Shown: positions 1 through 10,586, numbered from the stretch's first letter. The stretch: DNA of 64,000 bases from Saccharicrinis sp963663905 (GCA_963663905.2 OY760657.1:4154001-4218000); one strand, 5' to 3'. Numbers and translations are program-made. The notes: generated by a model not told the origin, from the sequence alone.

Positions 1-1105
<1,105 letters not shown>

Positions 1106-1259
1106 TGTTGGTTTCGCTTATGCTTTGCGCATAGCTAACCTATGATTTTGATTGTTTTGCCAATATGTCAATGTACGTTTTTCGCTTTTTGCGAATGTGA
1201 AATGCACTACTTATAGAAAGTAGATGGTTGTCTTTTAAAGTATTTTTAAAACTCTCTCC
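1106..1259 (-). other. 16S-23S spacer without tRNA genes
   Basis: The internal transcribed spacer is only about 154 nt. I find no cloverleaf in it, whereas many Bacteroidota operons carry tRNA-Ile and tRNA-Ala here. It holds a boxA-like element (1161-1183) and a 13-nt sequence (1151-1163) that also occurs just before 16S. It also has two small hairpins: TTCGC/GCGAA at 1181-1193, and GCTATGC pairing with GCATAAGC near 1117-1136. Confidence 0.85.
1151..1183 (-). promoter_or_regulatory. boxA-like antitermination element in the rRNA spacer
   Basis: Read on the minus strand, 1183-1161 gives GAAAAACGTACATTGACATA plus TTG, and the adjoining 1163-1151 gives TTGGCAAAACAAT. Both blocks have counterparts in the leader ahead of 16S (2902-2880 and 2802-2790). 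A repeat before each large rRNA is the layout of boxA antitermination sites in other bacteria. The role here is inferred from position and duplication. Confidence 0.5.
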
Positions 1260-2783
<1,524 letters not shown>

Positions 2784-2789
2784 ATAAAA

Positions 2790-2902
2790 ATTGTTTTGCC
2801 AATTAAATGGCTATAATTCCTTACAAGAGTTTTAACTCAAAAGAACATACTTTACTTTCCTTTTATTAAGTGTGCATTTCAATATTTTCAAAGAACGTTT
2901 TC
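2790..2902 (-). promoter_or_regulatory. 16S leader with boxA-like element and spacer-shared 13-mer
   Basis: The leader carries GAAAACGTTCTTTGAAAATA plus TTG on the minus strand (2902-2880). This aligns with the spacer element at 1183-1161 as GAAAACGTwCwTTGAmAwATTG. At 2802-2790, seven nucleotides before the 16S start, it has TTGGCAAAACAAT, identical to 1163-1151 in the spacer. The likely role is rRNA antitermination or precursor processing. Confidence 0.5.
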
Positions 2903-3045
2903 TTCTTTATTCAGCATCAAGGCATAAATAAATCAGAACTCTTTATATCTTGTAAACTCATTTAAGACTCTTCTTAAATAATGTTTATTTCAATCTTTTT
3001 TTTTACTCCTTAACCTTCGTTAAAGCGTCGCTCTAAAAGCGGATG

Positions 3046-3078
3046 CAAAGATAACAACTTTATTTTCTCTTTTCCAAA
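3046..3078 (-). promoter_or_regulatory. rRNA promoter P1 (proximal)
   Basis: The minus strand has a -7 box TATCTTTG (3053-3046) and an upstream TTTG (3078-3075) separated by 21 nt, which is the Bacteroidota housekeeping promoter pattern. The -7 box runs straight into GCATCCGCTTT, a GC-rich start region shared with P2 and P3 and with the tRNA promoter at 6726. The predicted leader to 16S is about 255 nt. Confidence 0.7.
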
Positions 3079-3206
3079 TAAATTTTGAAAAATTTTTATT
3101 TAATTTTTCAAGCTTTATTCTCGATTTAAATTGCTGTTTTCCACCAATTTAAAACCCTTCTCAAAGTCTCAGTTTTTATCTTCTTGCCCTTCTTTAAAAG
3201 CGGCTG

Positions 3207-3239
3207 CAAAGATAAGCGATTTTAATTCTTAAAACCAAA
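3207..3239 (-). promoter_or_regulatory. rRNA promoter P2
   Basis: TATCTTTG (3214-3207) with TTTG (3239-3236) at the same 21-nt spacing as P1, followed by GCAGCCGCTTT. It lies 161 nt upstream of P1. Confidence 0.7.
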
Positions 3240-3364
3240 TTTATTTTAAAAAAATTTTTACCTGATTTTTCAGCTTCTAAAACCTCCTCTTTTTCAAGAC
3301 TTTCTTCCCTTAAAGTTGCTCATTATTTCAATCTCTCTTTCGCGCCTCTCGTTCAAAGCGGGTG

Positions 3365-3396
3365 CAAAACAACTGCTTTTATTTTTATATTCCAAA
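3365..3396 (-). promoter_or_regulatory. rRNA promoter P3 (weaker -7)
   Basis: TTGTTTTG (3372-3365) departs from TAnnTTTG at the second base. It is followed by GCACCCGCTTT, as in P1 and P2, and has TTTG at 3396-3393 with a 20-nt spacer. It lies 158 nt upstream of P2. The conserved downstream block supports it despite the imperfect -7 box. Confidence 0.5.
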
Positions 3397-3426
3397 CTTT
3401 ATTCAGATTATTTTTTGCGCAGAATT

Positions 3427-3457
3427 CAAAGATAAGTCGCATTTTACTTTTTGTCAA
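3427..3457 (-). promoter_or_regulatory. rRNA promoter P4 (distal)
   Basis: TATCTTTG (3434-3427) with TTG (3457-3455) and a 20-nt spacer. Unlike P1-P3, it lacks the CCGC start block and continues AATTCTGCGC. It sits only 38 nt past the mgsA stop codon, so it could also be read through from mgsA. Confidence 0.55.
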
Positions 3458-3495
3458 GTCGTTAAGAAGAAAAAGTTTTTCTGAAAATTTTAAAC

Positions 3496-3963
3496 CTACT
3501 CTGAAAAACGATTTACATACGAGGAGTAATCTTTAATAATAGGCTTATAATCCATATGAAACAACTCACTTGTTACTACAAAATCAGCTGTTGCCCTATT
3601 GGTCGCAGTTACTACATTATACAATGCACAAATTCTTAAAAGTGCTTTAACATCCACATCATGAGGTTGAGGTTGCATTGGATCCCAAAAGAATATCAAG
3701 ATACCCACAGTTTGTTCTGCTATAAGTGCTCCCAACTGTTGATCTCCACCCAAAGGTCCGGATTTTAACCTGGTTATTGTTGGTGGAACGACATTATTCT
3801 CACTACATTTCTGTTCTAACACTTTATTTACTAATGATCCCGTGGTACCAGTACATACTAAATCATGTGAAACCAACTCTCTCCAATTGTATTCAACCCA
3901 ATCCATAAGATCTTGCTTGCGGTTATCATGAGCCACTAAAGCAATTGTCTTCTTCTTCTTCAT
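3496..3963 (-). CDS. mgsA: methylglyoxal synthase
   Basis: A 155-residue cytoplasmic enzyme that converts dihydroxyacetone phosphate to methylglyoxal and phosphate, a bypass that relieves phosphorylated-sugar stress. The family signature SGPLGGDQQLGALI is at 68-81, with the catalytic aspartate at D74. It is followed by FWDPMQPQPHDVDV (91-105), which carries the conserved histidine H101 and aspartate D104. The length matches the family (about 150 aa) and the N-terminus (KKKKTIALVAHDNRK) is typical, so the first ATG is a good start. It stands alone between the NifA-like regulator and the rRNA promoters, about 200 nt after the regulator's stop. I see no strong terminator after it. Confidence 0.96.
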   Translation of the reverse strand: MKKKKTIALVAHDNRKQDLMDWVEYNWRELVSHDLVCTGTTGSLVNKVLEQKCSENNVVPPTITRLKSGPLGGDQQLGALIAEQTVGILIFFWDPMQPQPHDVDVKALLRICALYNVVTATNRATADFVVTSELFHMDYKPIIKDYSSYVNRFSE

Positions 3964-4163
3964 TTTTAAATTATATTTTCAACTTCACTTAATAAATAAA
4001 TAATCTTTTATATAAACAATAAGGTTAGAAAGAGGTTTATTTCTATTTAAACTTCTAAAAATAATTTAGTGAAATAACATATTGAATTTTAATCTGGATA
4101 TTAGGGAATATATAATGTCTTCAAACACAGTAAACACTATGCAATAAAGGAAAATCAATCAAG

Positions 4164-5723
4164 TCATACTTTATATCTCCATGCATCTACTCTATATTTC
4201 TTAATTCGAGTACCAAGCATTCGTTCGGTAATTTTAAGTTGTTCTGCTGCTTTTGTAATATTTCCTTTAGTTGTTATAAGCGCTTCTATGATCAATTGCT
4301 TCTCCAAACGTTCTATCACTCCAGTCATTCCTTCATGCGAACCGGTTGCTGTAGAATCTGCAGTCTGCAAAGTTGGAGGCAGATGGTAACTATGAACAAC
4401 ATTATCTCTAGAAAGAATACAAGCACGTTCAATAACGTTTTCAAGCTCTCTTACGTTACCTGGCCATCTATAAACCATAAGCATATCTATAGCACTTGTT
4501 GTTATGCGCTTTATACTAGCTTTATTTTTCTTATTAAACTTTTGTATAAAGTGATCAACCAACAATGGAATATCATTACGTCTTTCTCTCAAGGACGGCA
4601 CAAAGATTGGGAACACATTGATCCTGTAGAATAAATCTTCCCTAAACTTACCATCTTCAATTAATTGCTCAAGATTACAGTTAGTTGCACAAACAATTCT
4701 AACATCAATCGAAATAGTTTCAGATCCTCCCAATCGTTCAAACTGACGTTCCTGAAGAACTCTTAACAATTTAACCTGGGTAGACAAAGGTAAGTCTCCA
4801 ATCTCATCAAGAAATATTGTACCTCCGTTAGCCATCTCAAATCGGCCTTTACGCATTTGATCTGCGCCTGTAAAAGCACCTTTTTCATGACCAAACAACT
4901 CACTCTCGATTAACGAATCTGGTAATGCGGAACAATTTACCTTAATCAGGTTTTTATTCTTCCTTTCGCTACTTGTATGAATGGCATCAGCTATCAACTC
5001 CTTACCAATACCAGATTCTCCTCTGATTAAAACAGTACTATTGGTCGGTGCTACCATTTCAACAAGAGAAAAAACATCTCTCATTTTACTGCTATTACCA
5101 ACAATTTTAGTAGCAAAATTATTTTCTGCAACTTCAGACTGCAATTGAAGGTTCTTCTTCTTTAATTCATCAAGCTCTTCAGCCTTTTCTTGTCGAACCC
5201 TTACTGTTTTAGCAATTAATGAACCTATTATAGATAAAAAATGAATATCCTCTTCATATGTAATGTGAGGATTGAATTCACGAACAACACTTAAAGCCCC
5301 TGCCATTTTATTCTCAACGACAATAGGAATACATATAAATGATAATTCAGTTCCTTCTTTTTTTAATTCAGAACGTGTTTTATTAAGAAATAAATTTGAT
5401 TTTGATATTTCCTGAATAACAATTGGCTGACCTAACTCAACAACTTTACCTATTACACCTTCACCCAGGCGGTATTTACCCAGCGACTGCTGTTTAGGAC
5501 TCATACCATATGCTGCCTCAATATAAATACTGGAACTATTACGATTAAATATAGTCAAGAAACTCCTTTCAGCATCGAGGTGATCAACCAACATCTTTAA
5601 AATAGGTGATAAATCATTTTTCAACTCTGTAGAAGCGATCAATCTTTGACTAATTTCAAATAAAAGAGTCATTTCTTTCAAACCGTAACATTCAGATCCG
5701 CCTTTAATACAATGTGCAGCCAT
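4164..5723 (-). CDS. NifA-type sigma-54-dependent transcriptional activator (GAF-AAA+-Fis HTH)
   Basis: A 519-residue enhancer-binding protein. Residues about 15-175 form a GAF sensor (IEAAYGM, YRLGEGVIGKVVE, SFICIPI). After a short coiled linker comes the AAA+ domain with Walker A GESGIGKE (235-242), an intact GAFTGA loop (282-287) that contacts sigma-54, and Walker B GGTIFLDEIGD (300-310). A Fis-type helix-turn-helix (about 475-505) ends ERMLGTRIKKYRVD. The GAF signature and this HTH ending resemble NifA more than NtrC or NorR. Two cysteines near the N-terminus (C5, C12) could matter for redox sensing. No nif gene is nearby, so the regulon is unknown. A -7 box, TATCTTTG, lies at 5770-5763. 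Confidence 0.85.
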   Translation of the reverse strand: MAAHCIKGGSECYGLKEMTLLFEISQRLIASTELKNDLSPILKMLVDHLDAERSFLTIFNRNSSSIYIEAAYGMSPKQQSLGKYRLGEGVIGKVVELGQPIVIQEISKSNLFLNKTRSELKKEGTELSFICIPIVVENKMAGALSVVREFNPHITYEEDIHFLSIIGSLIAKTVRVRQEKAEELDELKKKNLQLQSEVAENNFATKIVGNSSKMRDVFSLVEMVAPTNSTVLIRGESGIGKELIADAIHTSSERKNKNLIKVNCSALPDSLIESELFGHEKGAFTGADQMRKGRFEMANGGTIFLDEIGDLPLSTQVKLLRVLQERQFERLGGSETISIDVRIVCATNCNLEQLIEDGKFREDLFYRINVFPIFVPSLRERRNDIPLLVDHFIQKFNKKNKASIKRITTSAIDMLMVYRWPGNVRELENVIERACILSRDNVVHSYHLPPTLQTADSTATGSHEGMTGVIERLEKQLIIEALITTKGNITKAAEQLKITERMLGTRIKKYRVDAWRYKV

Positions 5724-6029
5724 AAAATATCAAGTAGTATTAATTTGTAAGTAAACAGAGCTCAAAGATAATTTTTTATTATCTAACCCCATAAAAATAG
5801 ACACTTCAACAATACAATTTATAATTATTTTAATCTAACCACCGTAAATTTAACCTACATTAATAATTAAAAATCCACATTCAATCAAATCACCCCTCCC
5901 AAACAGGTTCCTTTTGTAGAAAAAATATTATTTTATAAAACATAAGTATTTTGAAAATCTACATTTATTGGATAACTTAACAATGAAAAATCTACATTTA
6001 TTAATTATAAAATTATAAAAAAATCCCCT
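5724..6029. promoter_or_regulatory. divergent intergenic region with phased direct repeats
   Basis: This 306-nt AT-rich region lies between the NifA-like gene (minus) and the small gene at 6030 (plus). It holds a TATCTTTG -7 box for the regulator (5770-5763). Near the plus-strand gene it holds two exact copies of AAAATCTACATTTATT (5954-5969 and 5987-6002), whose starts are 33 nt apart, about three helical turns. A diverged copy, AAAATCCACATTCAAT, lies at about 5870-5885. The repeats end 27 nt before the ATG. They look like an operator array; the protein that binds is unknown. Confidence 0.5.
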
Positions 6030-6341
6030 ATGATCAGCCATAACGACATTGAAATTAGCCGTTCTCAGCTCAATCATTTATTGAGCCAACACGAAAAACA
6101 CGCTTATAAATACCTATTAGAAAATGGAGTATTTTGTAACAGCTGCAACGACTATTGCAAATTTGGCGTTTCAAACTACAAAGTTTTTTTAGACAGATTT
6201 AATGACATTAAGGTAATTGGAGAATGCACCTTTTGTGGAAGTCAGGTTTCAAAAATAATGGAATTTGGAGAAAACGAATCTTTTTTCAGAAAAGCTGTTC
6301 AATTTAGAAATACTAGAAATGTATTGATAGAAAGCGATTAA
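6030..6341 (+). CDS. small hypothetical protein with Cys-rich zinc-ribbon-like pattern
   Basis: A 103-residue soluble protein that I do not recognise as a named family. It has C36-x2-C39-x3-C43 and C66-x2-C69, an arrangement that could bind a metal ion as a zinc ribbon. The N-terminal third is predicted helical and charged. There is no signal peptide or membrane segment. It is transcribed alone, behind the direct repeats at 5954-6002, and ends in a clear terminator at 6365-6400. The composition and own terminator support a real gene. It could be a small regulator or adaptor; no function is assigned. Confidence 0.7.
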   Translation: MISHNDIEISRSQLNHLLSQHEKHAYKYLLENGVFCNSCNDYCKFGVSNYKVFLDRFNDIKVIGECTFCGSQVSKIMEFGENESFFRKAVQFRNTRNVLIESD

Positions 6342-6364
6342 TCATTCACATATCTCACTCAACA

Positions 6365-6400
6365 AAGTCAGTTTTTTATTTTAAGAGCTGACTTTTTTTA
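6365..6400 (+). terminator. intrinsic terminator after the 103-aa gene
   Basis: Stem AAGTCAG (6365-6371) pairs with CTGACTT (6388-6394), followed by a run of Ts, starting 23 nt after the stop codon. Confidence 0.75.
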
Positions 6401-6451
6401 TTTATTCAATTCAGAATTGTTTCAGCCATTGCAAACACAATAACTACAAAT

Positions 6452-6482
6452 AAAAAAAGATTTCTTCTATAAAGAAGAAACC
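6452..6482 (-). terminator. intrinsic terminator of the tRNA-Gly/tRNA-Leu transcript
   Basis: On the minus strand GGTTTCTTC (6482-6474) pairs with GAAGAAATC (6467-6459) around a 6-nt loop, with one G-U pair. Seven Ts follow (6458-6452). It lies just past the tRNA-Leu CCA end. Confidence 0.8.
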
Positions 6483-6489
6483 TTTTACT

Positions 6490-6576
6490 TGGTACTCGAG
6501 GCGGGACTTGAACCCGCACGTCCTAATGGACACAAGATTTTAAGTCTTGCGTGTCTACCAATTCCACCACTCGAGC
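6490..6576 (-). tRNA. tRNA-Leu (anticodon TAA)
   Basis: A class II tRNA on the minus strand. The acceptor stem is GCTCGAG/CTCGAGT, the anticodon stem-loop is CAAGACTTAAAATCTTG with anticodon TAA, there is a variable arm, and the T-loop is GGTTCAAGTCC. The mature part is 6576-6493, and the 3' CCA is encoded (6492-6490). It is transcribed with tRNA-Gly, which lies 5 nt upstream. Confidence 0.96.
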
Positions 6577-6581
6577 ATCCT

Positions 6582-6657
<76 letters not shown>

Positions 6658-6668
6658 ATTTCAATCTT

Positions 6669-6756
6669 CCGCAACCCCGATGATCTCTATCGTTTCGAGC
6701 ATCATTTATTTCGTGATTGCGGATGCAAATATAGATCATTTTTATTTATCAGCAAA
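6669..6756 (-). promoter_or_regulatory. tRNA promoter and structured leader
   Basis: TTTG (6756-6753), a 19-nt spacer and TATATTTG (6733-6726) make a near-perfect Bacteroidota promoter. It continues GCATCCGC, the same start block as rRNA promoters P1-P3. In the leader, CCGCAA (6722-6717) can pair with TTGCGG (6674-6669), so the 5' end of the transcript could fold back just before tRNA-Gly. Confidence 0.75.
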
Positions 6757-6826
6757 CTTTTTCTTCACTTTTACAGAAGTTTTTTTGATGCTATTTTATA
6801 CAAATCTGATAATCAATAAAATTAAA

Positions 6827-9451
6827 TTAATTTATACCTGCAAATTTTTTAATTTCATTCAATTTATTGAGTGCTTCTACAGGTGTAAGGTTATTTATAT
6901 CCGTATTTGCAATCTCATCTCGTATCTGTTTTAACACAGGATCATCCAATTGAAAAAAGCTCATTTGATAACCTTCTCTGTGTTGACCTATATCATTTAC
7001 AGGTTTTGAAAGACTTCCCTTTCTATTGGCCCCCTCTAATTCGGCAAGTATTTCATTTGCTCTGTTTACAACACTCTTAGGCATACCCGCCATTCTTGCC
7101 ACATGTATACCAAAGCTATGTTCACTTCCTCCTCTAACCAATTTACGTAGGAATATAACTTTATTATTCACTTCCTTTACAGAAACATTATAATTCTTAC
7201 ATCGATCAAAGGATCTTTCCATTTCATTCAATTCGTGATAATGCGTTGCAAACAATGTTTTTGCTTTTGCCCTTTTATTTTCATGTATATATTCTACAAT
7301 ACTCCATGCTATGGAAATACCATCATAAGTACTGGTACCACGACCTAACTCATCAAATAAAATTAAACTTTTGGGAGATATATTATTCAAGATACTTGCT
7401 GCTTCATTCATTTCGACCATAAAAGTGGATTCACCAGCAGAAATATTATCTGAAGCTCCCACCCTGGTAAAAATCTTATCTACCACTCCAATTTTCGCAG
7501 ATGAAGCCGGAACAAAACATCCCACCTGAGCCAGCAAAACAATTAATGCAGTTTGTCTCAACAAAGCAGACTTACCAGCCATATTGGGTCCTGTAATTAT
7601 AATTATTTGTTGTTTATCATTATCGAGATAAACATCATTGGGAATATATTCATCGCCTACTGGTAATTGTTTTTCAATAACAGGATGTCGCCCATCTTTA
7701 ATATCCAGTACATCATCATTACTAATTACCGGACGAATATAATTATTCTGCGCTGCTACTTTTGAAAACGACAACAAACAATCCAGCTTAGCCAGCAAAC
7801 TTGCATCCAACTGAATAGCTGCAAGATATTCAGACAAACTAATAACCAAATCATTAAACAACTGGCTTTCTAAGGTAAATATCTTCTCCTCAGCCCCTAA
7901 GATTTTAGTTTCGTATTCTTTTAACTCCTCGGTTATATATCGTTCCGCATTAACAAGAGTCTGCTTTCTAATCCACTCTGCCGGAACTTTATCTTTATGT
8001 GTGTTCCTAACCTCAATATAATATCCGAAGACATTATTAAAACTAATCTTTAACGATGGTATTCCGGTTCTTTCAATTTCTCTTTGAACTAAATTATTAA
8101 GATAATCTTTACCTGAGTATGCAATTCCTCTTAATTCATCCAACTCTTCACTGACACCTTCACAAATTACATTTCCCTTATTTATTTGAGCTGGAGGATC
8201 TGAGACAATTTCATTTTCAATCCTATCTCTAATAATCACACAAGGGTTTAATTGCTCACCAACACTTTTCAATGTTGGATTTTCTGTTTCCTCACATCCC
8301 TTTTTTATTAACTCTACAGCTTTAAGGGCATGTTTAATCTGAACCATTTCGCGAGGAGTAACTCTGCCCACAGCCACTTTTGATACCAGTCTTTCCAAAT
8401 CACCAACCGGAGTTAGAAACTCCTCCATCTGCTCTTTTAAACCGGGATCCTTAAAAAAGTATTCAACAGCAGATAAACGATCTTCAATAAGCTTTACCTC
8501 TTTTAAAGGTAGTGCTACCCATCTTTTAAGCATTCTACTTCCCATTGGAGAAACCGTTTTATCAATTACTCCAACTAAAGAACTACCTCCATCATTAAAT
8601 GATCCGAATAACTCCAGATTCCTTATGGTGAATTTATCCAACCATACGTATTTATCTTCTTCTATTCTGGAAAGACCTGTAATATGCTGTAGTTTATGAT
8701 GCTGAGTAATATCCAGATAGTGCATAATTGCACCTGCCGAAATAACTCCACATCTTAAATTATGAACTCCATAACCTTTTAAAGATTTCGTTTCAAAGTG
8801 TTTTAACAACTTGTCCATCGAAGAATCTTCGGTAAAAACCCAATCCTCCAGACCATAAGTATAAAACTTGTCACCAAAATTCTCAACGAACAAGCTTCTT
8901 TTACTTTTTTCAAAAAGAATTTCTTTTGGTTTAAAGCCGTTTAAAAGCTTATCTATATATTCAAATCTACCTTCGGCAGTTAAAAATTCTCCCGTAGAAA
9001 TATCTAAAAATGCAACTCCTGCAATATTTTTCTCCAAATGAACAGCTGCCAGGAAATTATTTTCCTTGTGTTCAAGTACATTATCACTTATTGCCACACC
9101 AGGAGTTACCAATTCGGTTACACCACGCTTAACAATTGTTTTTGTCATTTTAGGATCTTCCAACTGATCGCACACAGCAACCCTTTGACCGGCCCTTACC
9201 AATTTTGGCAAATAAGTATCTAATGCATGATGAGGAAAACCAGCCAACTCTACAGAAGATGCAGAACCATTAGCTCGTTTTGTCAATGTTATACCAAGTA
9301 TTTCTGATGTTTTTATAGCGTCATCTGAAAAAGTTTCATAAAAATCACCTACCCTAAATAATAATATAGCATTGGGATGTTTTTCCTTTATCGCATAATA
9401 CTGTTTCATCAAAGGTGTTAAAACCACCTTTTTTTCTTCTTTTTTTGCCAA
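6827..9451 (-). CDS. mutS: DNA mismatch repair ATPase MutS
   Basis: Recognises mismatches and short loops and recruits MutL. The mismatch-reading motif GDFYETF lies near the N-terminus. It is followed by connector, lever and clamp domains, then the ABC-type ATPase with Walker A GPNMAGKSALLRQ, Walker B LILFDELGRGTS and the ATHYHEL motif. The C-terminal tail includes QMSFFQLDDP. The frame opens with an ATG at 9493, but I place the start at the TTG at 9451: that gives the usual family N-terminus (M)AKKEEKKVV. Also, a -7 box TATATTTG (9487-9480) lies inside the longer frame, so transcription probably begins after the ATG. The protein is then 874 aa, normal for the family. Confidence 0.95.
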   Translation of the reverse strand: MAKKEEKKVVLTPLMKQYYAIKEKHPNAILLFRVGDFYETFSDDAIKTSEILGITLTKRANGSASSVELAGFPHHALDTYLPKLVRAGQRVAVCDQLEDPKMTKTIVKRGVTELVTPGVAISDNVLEHKENNFLAAVHLEKNIAGVAFLDISTGEFLTAEGRFEYIDKLLNGFKPKEILFEKSKRSLFVENFGDKFYTYGLEDWVFTEDSSMDKLLKHFETKSLKGYGVHNLRCGVISAGAIMHYLDITQHHKLQHITGLSRIEEDKYVWLDKFTIRNLELFGSFNDGGSSLVGVIDKTVSPMGSRMLKRWVALPLKEVKLIEDRLSAVEYFFKDPGLKEQMEEFLTPVGDLERLVSKVAVGRVTPREMVQIKHALKAVELIKKGCEETENPTLKSVGEQLNPCVIIRDRIENEIVSDPPAQINKGNVICEGVSEELDELRGIAYSGKDYLNNLVQREIERTGIPSLKISFNNVFGYYIEVRNTHKDKVPAEWIRKQTLVNAERYITEELKEYETKILGAEEKIFTLESQLFNDLVISLSEYLAAIQLDASLLAKLDCLLSFSKVAAQNNYIRPVISNDDVLDIKDGRHPVIEKQLPVGDEYIPNDVYLDNDKQQIIIITGPNMAGKSALLRQTALIVLLAQVGCFVPASSAKIGVVDKIFTRVGASDNISAGESTFMVEMNEAASILNNISPKSLILFDELGRGTSTYDGISIAWSIVEYIHENKRAKAKTLFATHYHELNEMERSFDRCKNYNVSVKEVNNKVIFLRKLVRGGSEHSFGIHVARMAGMPKSVVNRANEILAELEGANRKGSLSKPVNDIGQHREGYQMSFFQLDDPVLKQIRDEIANTDINNLTPVEALNKLNEIKKFAGIN

Positions 9452-9479
9452 TGGTATTTCTTTTTTATTTTCAATGATG

Positions 9480-9487
9480 CAAATATA
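9480..9487 (-). promoter_or_regulatory. mutS -7 box
   Basis: TATATTTG on the minus strand matches the Bacteroidota -7 consensus. It would start transcription near 9470-9475, giving a leader of about 20 nt to the TTG start. I do not see a convincing -33 element. Confidence 0.45.
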
Positions 9488-9616
9488 ACCCAAATAAAAC
9501 CATTTCTAAAAGGTATTTAAAAACGTAATCGGCAATATATAATTTATTGACTTTCGATTCTTGACTTTAATTTAAAGGCTTTGTAACTTAATAACTAAGC
9601 CATTTAATAAATACAC

Positions 9617-9805
9617 ATGAGGTGCTTCCTTAAAAATATCGGATTCCTATTAATTATAGCAGGGGTGGTTCTGTTGTTTTCTTATACTTTTCAAAATCGC
9701 ATTCGAAACATACACTTTATTATATCTTCGGTATTAGAAATAGGTGGTTTAGCAGTATTTATTATTACCAACCGATTTTTAAAAGGAACAGACAATTTCT
9801 GTTAA
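9617..9805 (+). CDS. small two-helix membrane protein, unknown function
   Basis: A 62-residue protein with two hydrophobic stretches (about 8-24 and 34-52) joined by a short basic loop (QNRIRNIH), consistent with a small inner-membrane hairpin. I do not recognise the family. It lies alone on the plus strand between mutS (divergent) and the comB-like gene (convergent, 6 nt apart). The residue composition is typical of a real small membrane protein, but no other evidence supports translation. Confidence 0.5.
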   Translation: MRCFLKNIGFLLIIAGVVLLFSYTFQNRIRNIHFIISSVLEIGGLAVFIITNRFLKGTDNFC

Positions 9806-9811
9806 CAAAAT

Positions 9812-10525
9812 CTACAAAAGTGATATTATTCCATCCTTATAAACCGGAACAATATCATATAAATCAGATTTAAAACAATACTCCAAATCCTTATCAAATC
9901 CCAATCCCTTTAATCGATGATAATGCTCTCCTTTTGAAACTAATTTATGAATATTGCTACAATTACTTGAATATAAAGAAGCCATTGCTACTGCAGCGTC
10001 TGTTAGTTTAGCATCGTAATTCTCTTGTAGATCATACGCTAACTTACCTGCAAATAAAGAATCCTCTATTGTAAATTCATCATACGAACCAGATGCAACT
10101 AAAACAATATCATCTTCTTCTTTTAATATTCTCAATATTGCATCGTCATTAACAAACGCACCTACATACAACTTTTTAGCTGATTGAGAATTTAATATTG
10201 CCCTGGTACCGTTTGTAGTTGTAATAATTAAAGTTTTTCCTTTAATCACATCTGAAGTATATGATAATGGAGAATTTCCATAGTCGAAACCTTTTATAGG
10301 CAAGGCATCCCTTTCTCCCCCTAAAATTACACTATCAGCTCCTAATTTCTCTTTCAAGCTAAAAGCTTCTTCAGGTGTCATTACCGGAGCAACAGCCTTT
10401 GCTCCATTTGCAAAAGCAGTTACCATAACTGACGTAGCTCTTAAAATATCATTTACAACAACTACCTTATTTTCTACTTTTTCAGGATAAATTTCCCTGG
10501 CAGATAATATTACATCAACTTTCAT
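9812..10525 (-). CDS. 2-phosphosulfolactate phosphatase family protein (ComB-like)
   Basis: 237 residues with the ComB signatures: DILRAT near 27-32, GGER..LPIKGFDYGNSP (about 69-85) and TTTNGTRA (about 103-110). ComB is a Mg-dependent phosphatase that releases sulfolactate from 2-phosphosulfolactate, known from archaeal coenzyme M synthesis. In bacteria, homologues occur without the rest of that pathway and their substrate is uncertain. No comA or comC is visible nearby. It follows the MATE gene by 61 nt on the same strand. Confidence 0.85.
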   Translation of the reverse strand: MKVDVILSAREIYPEKVENKVVVVNDILRATSVMVTAFANGAKAVAPVMTPEEAFSLKEKLGADSVILGGERDALPIKGFDYGNSPLSYTSDVIKGKTLIITTTNGTRAILNSQSAKKLYVGAFVNDDAILRILKEEDDIVLVASGSYDEFTIEDSLFAGKLAYDLQENYDAKLTDAAVAMASLYSSNCSNIHKLVSKGEHYHRLKGLGFDKDLEYCFKSDLYDIVPVYKDGIISLL

Positions 10526-10586
10526 TCTCCATTTATTTTTAGATCAAAAGCAAGCTATCTTTATATGTACTTTTTATATAATAACA

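Noticed and set aside
3468..3482. AGAAAAAGTTTTTCT as an mgsA terminator
   Set aside because: The palindrome has almost no loop and is purely A/T rich apart from its ends; too weak to call.
5954..6002. Repeats as replication-origin iterons or a CRISPR array
   Set aside because: There are only two exact copies, with a spacer of 17 nt, and no Cas, Rep or DnaA-box cluster.
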